Below are positions 62,311 through 64,000 of a stretch of DNA of 64,000 nt, piece by piece. How positions within the stretch are numbered: the first letter of the stretch is position 1; every line of letters starts with the position of its first letter. The notes beneath the pieces are model-generated. The model was not told the DNA's origin. It ran no database searches and worked only from the letters and a program-made list of their open reading frames with translations. Location: NCBI GenBank assembly GCA_963717115.1, contig CAVQVO010000017.1, positions 806,001 to 870,000 on the forward strand, read 5' to 3'. This stretch comes from JBBQUN01 sp963717115. Its GTDB lineage: Bacteria; Actinomycetota; Acidimicrobiia; Acidimicrobiales; SZUA-35. Both the position numbers and the translations under genes were made by a program.

Positions 62311-62380
62311 GGAGCCCCGCCAGAACGGGTTTGGGAGGACGGAGCCCCGCCAGAACGGGTTTGGGAGGACGGAGCCCGCC
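62311..62380. repeat. Tandem 30-bp intergenic repeats, GTTCTGGCGGG family
   Basis: Two identical 30-bp units (62311 and 62341) and a partial third. Read on the minus strand each contains CCCGTTCTGGCGGGGCTCCG. A forward GTTCTGGCGGG at about 62279 makes the region self-complementary. The motif is shared with 43.97-44.04 kb. It sits between the converging ccm operon and SixA-like gene, so it may act in termination. Confidence 0.75.
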
Positions 62381-62394
62381 GTCGGAGCGGGTGT

Positions 62395-62877
62395 TCAGGC
62401 GAGGGTGGTGGCCTTCTTGCCGATCTTGCGGGCCCCGGTCCAGCGTTTGCCGTCGTGGCTGAGGATCCAGATCGACCCCTTCTCACAGCCGTGACCCTTG
62501 ATCGGGACGCCGGTGGCCCCGAGGTGATCGACCAGTTCCGGGATGATGTCACCATGGGAACAGGCGACCAGGTGGGCGAGACCATCGGACCGGTCCCGGT
62601 GCCGTGCCAGGAGGTCGAGCACGTCACCGAGCAGCGACCCTTCCCACAGGGTGTCGTCCTCCTCGATCGCGAGGCCGCGGGCCAGCGCGAGCGGTTCGAC
62701 GGTCTGCACGCACCGGGTGGCCGAACTCGACACGATCCGGGCGATCGGAATCCCGTCGAGGAGCTCGACGATCCCCAGGGCGCGCTCTCGACCCTTGTCG
62801 CTCAGCTGGCGGTACTTGTCGTGCGGACCGGCGGTGCGGCTTCCGGCGTGTGCGTGGCGGATCAGGTAGACGTCCAT
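62395..62877 (-). CDS. SixA-like phosphohistidine phosphatase (histidine phosphatase family)
   Basis: Phosphatase of about 160 residues with a catalytic His in DVYLIRHAHAGSR, Arg in SSSATRCVQTVEPLA, Glu in EEDDTLWEGS and a second His in LVACSHGDIIPELV. The short length fits SixA-like proteins that remove phosphate from phospho-His; relatives act on NUDIX or small phosphates. A final basic stretch, ARKIGKKATT, ends the protein. It begins 45 bp after the stop of the PEP-domain gene on the same strand. Confidence 0.88.
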   Translation of the reverse strand: MDVYLIRHAHAGSRTAGPHDKYRQLSDKGRERALGIVELLDGIPIARIVSSSATRCVQTVEPLALARGLAIEEDDTLWEGSLLGDVLDLLARHRDRSDGLAHLVACSHGDIIPELVDHLGATGVPIKGHGCEKGSIWILSHDGKRWTGARKIGKKATTLA

Positions 62878-62922
62878 GGCGGAGTCGAAGGGTAGCCGGG
62901 ACCGGCGGTTGTCGACAGGGTC

Positions 62923-64000
62923 TCAGGTCCCGGCTTCGAACGAGATGACCGTCACCCGTCCGGTGGACCCGTCGACCTCGATCAACGCACCGTCGGGGAT
63001 GCGGAGCGTGGCGTTGGTGACCGAGACCGCACACGGGATGCCGAGCTCCCGGCTGACGATGACCGCATGGCTCATCACCGCACCCACGTCCACGACGACG
63101 GCCTCGGCCGGCACGAACAACGGCGTCCAGGACGGATCGGTGATCGGCGCGATGAGGACATCGCCCGGTTCGAGCCCGCGTGGGTCGCCGGGGTCGGTCA
63201 CCACCCGCGCCCGGCCCCGGGCGATGCCGGGGCAGCCGGGCAGGCCGACGATCGACTCACCGACCTCGATCGTTCCCCGGAGATCGGACTTGCGTTGCCA
63301 GGTCTCGAGCGGTGGCGGTGAACCCGAGAAGGCGAACGGCGGGATCCGGGCGTCGAGTTCGGCGTGCATTCGGCGACGCTCGGCGATGGTGTCGGCGAAG
63401 CTCGCCGGATCGCTGACGTACGCATCGAGTTCGTCGTTGACGACGAACCAGAGGTCGCCCGGCAGCCCTCCCGACCGGGCGACGATCCGGCGGTCGAGTT
63501 CCTTCGCCCGGAGCCGGGAGCCGTGGATGGCCAGGACGACCGTGGTCTTGGATCGCTCTCGACCGCGGCTCCACATCCGGGCCGCCCGGAGGACGCGGTC
63601 GAAGATCGGCCGAACCGGCCGCTTGAGCCGGACCCGAGTGGTGCGTTCGAGTTCCCCGGCCTCGGCGGCCAGGCGATCGAGCTGGCTGTGCGGATCATGG
63701 CTCTCGTCGGCGCCGCGCATGCGGTCGACCAGCACGAGCGCCAGCGTCGGCTTGGTCTCCCAGGTGTCGAAGGCGGTGTCCCACTCGTTCGGGCCTCGCG
63801 AGCCGAAGCGGTCGAGGAAGGCGCGGAACGCGGCGACGAACTCGCCCGCCTCGGGATCGTCCTGCAGCGACGGCCACAGCGATTCGTCGATGCCGGCGTC
63901 GAACCTCGCAGTCAGACGCGGGCTGCCGGCCACCATGCGTCCGAGGTCCCACAGGATCAGTGACGGAGCGGCCGAGTCGACGTCGCCCAGACCGGCCAGC
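62923..64000 (-). CDS. PEP-utilising (PEP-mobilising domain) protein, 5' end outside window
   Basis: C-terminal part (at least 359 residues) of a phosphoenolpyruvate synthase-like protein. The swivelling phospho-His domain is near the end: PGCPGIARGRARVV, GDVLIAPITDPSWTPLF, GAVMSHAVIVSRELGIPCAV with the phosphorylated His, and VDGSTGRVTVI. The upstream part is helical and basic (RVLRAARMWSRGRERSKTTV), the pattern of PEP-synthase-like or rifampicin phosphotransferase-like proteins. Whether a kinase or other N-terminal domain is attached cannot be seen. Confidence 0.85.
   Translation of the reverse strand, partial: LAGLGDVDSAAPSLILWDLGRMVAGSPRLTARFDAGIDESLWPSLQDDPEAGEFVAAFRAFLDRFGSRGPNEWDTAFDTWETKPTLALVLVDRMRGADESHDPHSQLDRLAAEAGELERTTRVRLKRPVRPIFDRVLRAARMWSRGRERSKTTVVLAIHGSRLRAKELDRRIVARSGGLPGDLWFVVNDELDAYVSDPASFADTIAERRRMHAELDARIPPFAFSGSPPPLETWQRKSDLRGTIEVGESIVGLPGCPGIARGRARVVTDPGDPRGLEPGDVLIAPITDPSWTPLFVPAEAVVVDVGAVMSHAVIVSRELGIPCAVSVTNATLRIPDGALIEVDGSTGRVTVISFEAGT

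Noticed and set aside
1..64000. tRNA, rRNA, transposase, integrase or prophage genes
   Set aside because: I looked for tRNA-like CCA-ended cloverleaf regions, rRNA blocks and recombinase motifs and found none that I could support.

Overview
The window is high-GC, densely packed DNA with many ATGA, GTGA and TGATG stop/start overlaps. Starts are often GTG and sometimes TTG. Many starts lack a Shine-Dalgarno site and sit 5-8 nt after a TAGCCT-like hexamer, as expected for leaderless mRNAs. With a DUF2510-PrsW protein, class E-type sortases, Thr/Pro-rich lipoproteins, a DUF5317-type protein and abundant CoA-ligase/liv genes, this points to Actinomycetota, probably Acidimicrobiia (inference). I see no rRNA, tRNA, CRISPR array, insertion sequence or prophage.

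Layout. 1-3.7 kb: a two-component system facing an ABC exporter across a 22-bp repeat array. 3.9-8.9 kb: a frameshifted flavin monooxygenase, a sortase coupled to a CHRD protein, and two methyltransferase-like genes. 8.9-12.7 kb: an ECF sigma factor followed by five consecutive disrupted genes, including ApbE and a truncated ferric-reductase-type protein. 13-17.6 kb: ornithine cyclodeaminase-like enzyme, acyl-CoA ligase, hydrolase and OmpA-like protein. 17.8-24.7 kb: a branched-chain amino acid type ABC importer operon with an acyl-CoA ligase inside it. 24.8-38.7 kb: lipoproteins, a nitrobindin/QEGLA pair, DMT and MFS transporters, a patatin, a P450, thioesterase, UppP, an antiporter and an MMPL protein. 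38.7-55.3 kb: proS, PrsW, AzlCD, an acyltransferase, a PHB-depolymerase-like lipoprotein, a PabB-PabC fusion, an IMPase-like phosphatase, CBS protein, TetR, a glycosyltransferase/GH63-like divergent pair, and a second sortase with a septum-formation-like lipoprotein. 55.5-62.2 kb: a complete System I cytochrome c maturation operon, ccmABCDEFGHI. 62.4-64 kb: a SixA-like phosphatase and a PEP-mobilising-domain protein that leaves the window.

Recurring themes are fatty/organic acid uptake and CoA activation (two ligases, thioesterase, patatin, P450, liv system), the cell envelope (UppP, sortases, acyltransferase, OmpA, MMPL) and heme/redox biology (Ccm, nitrobindin, ApbE).

Reading frames break repeatedly by what looks like one extra base, often in short C or T runs (about 4843, 4998, 44400, 48775, 51486, 59698, and many between 8.9 and 12.2 kb). 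Coding character resumes immediately in the next frame each time. The scattered cases look more like sequencing insertions than gene decay, although the 8.9-12.2 kb block could be genuinely degraded or poorly assembled.
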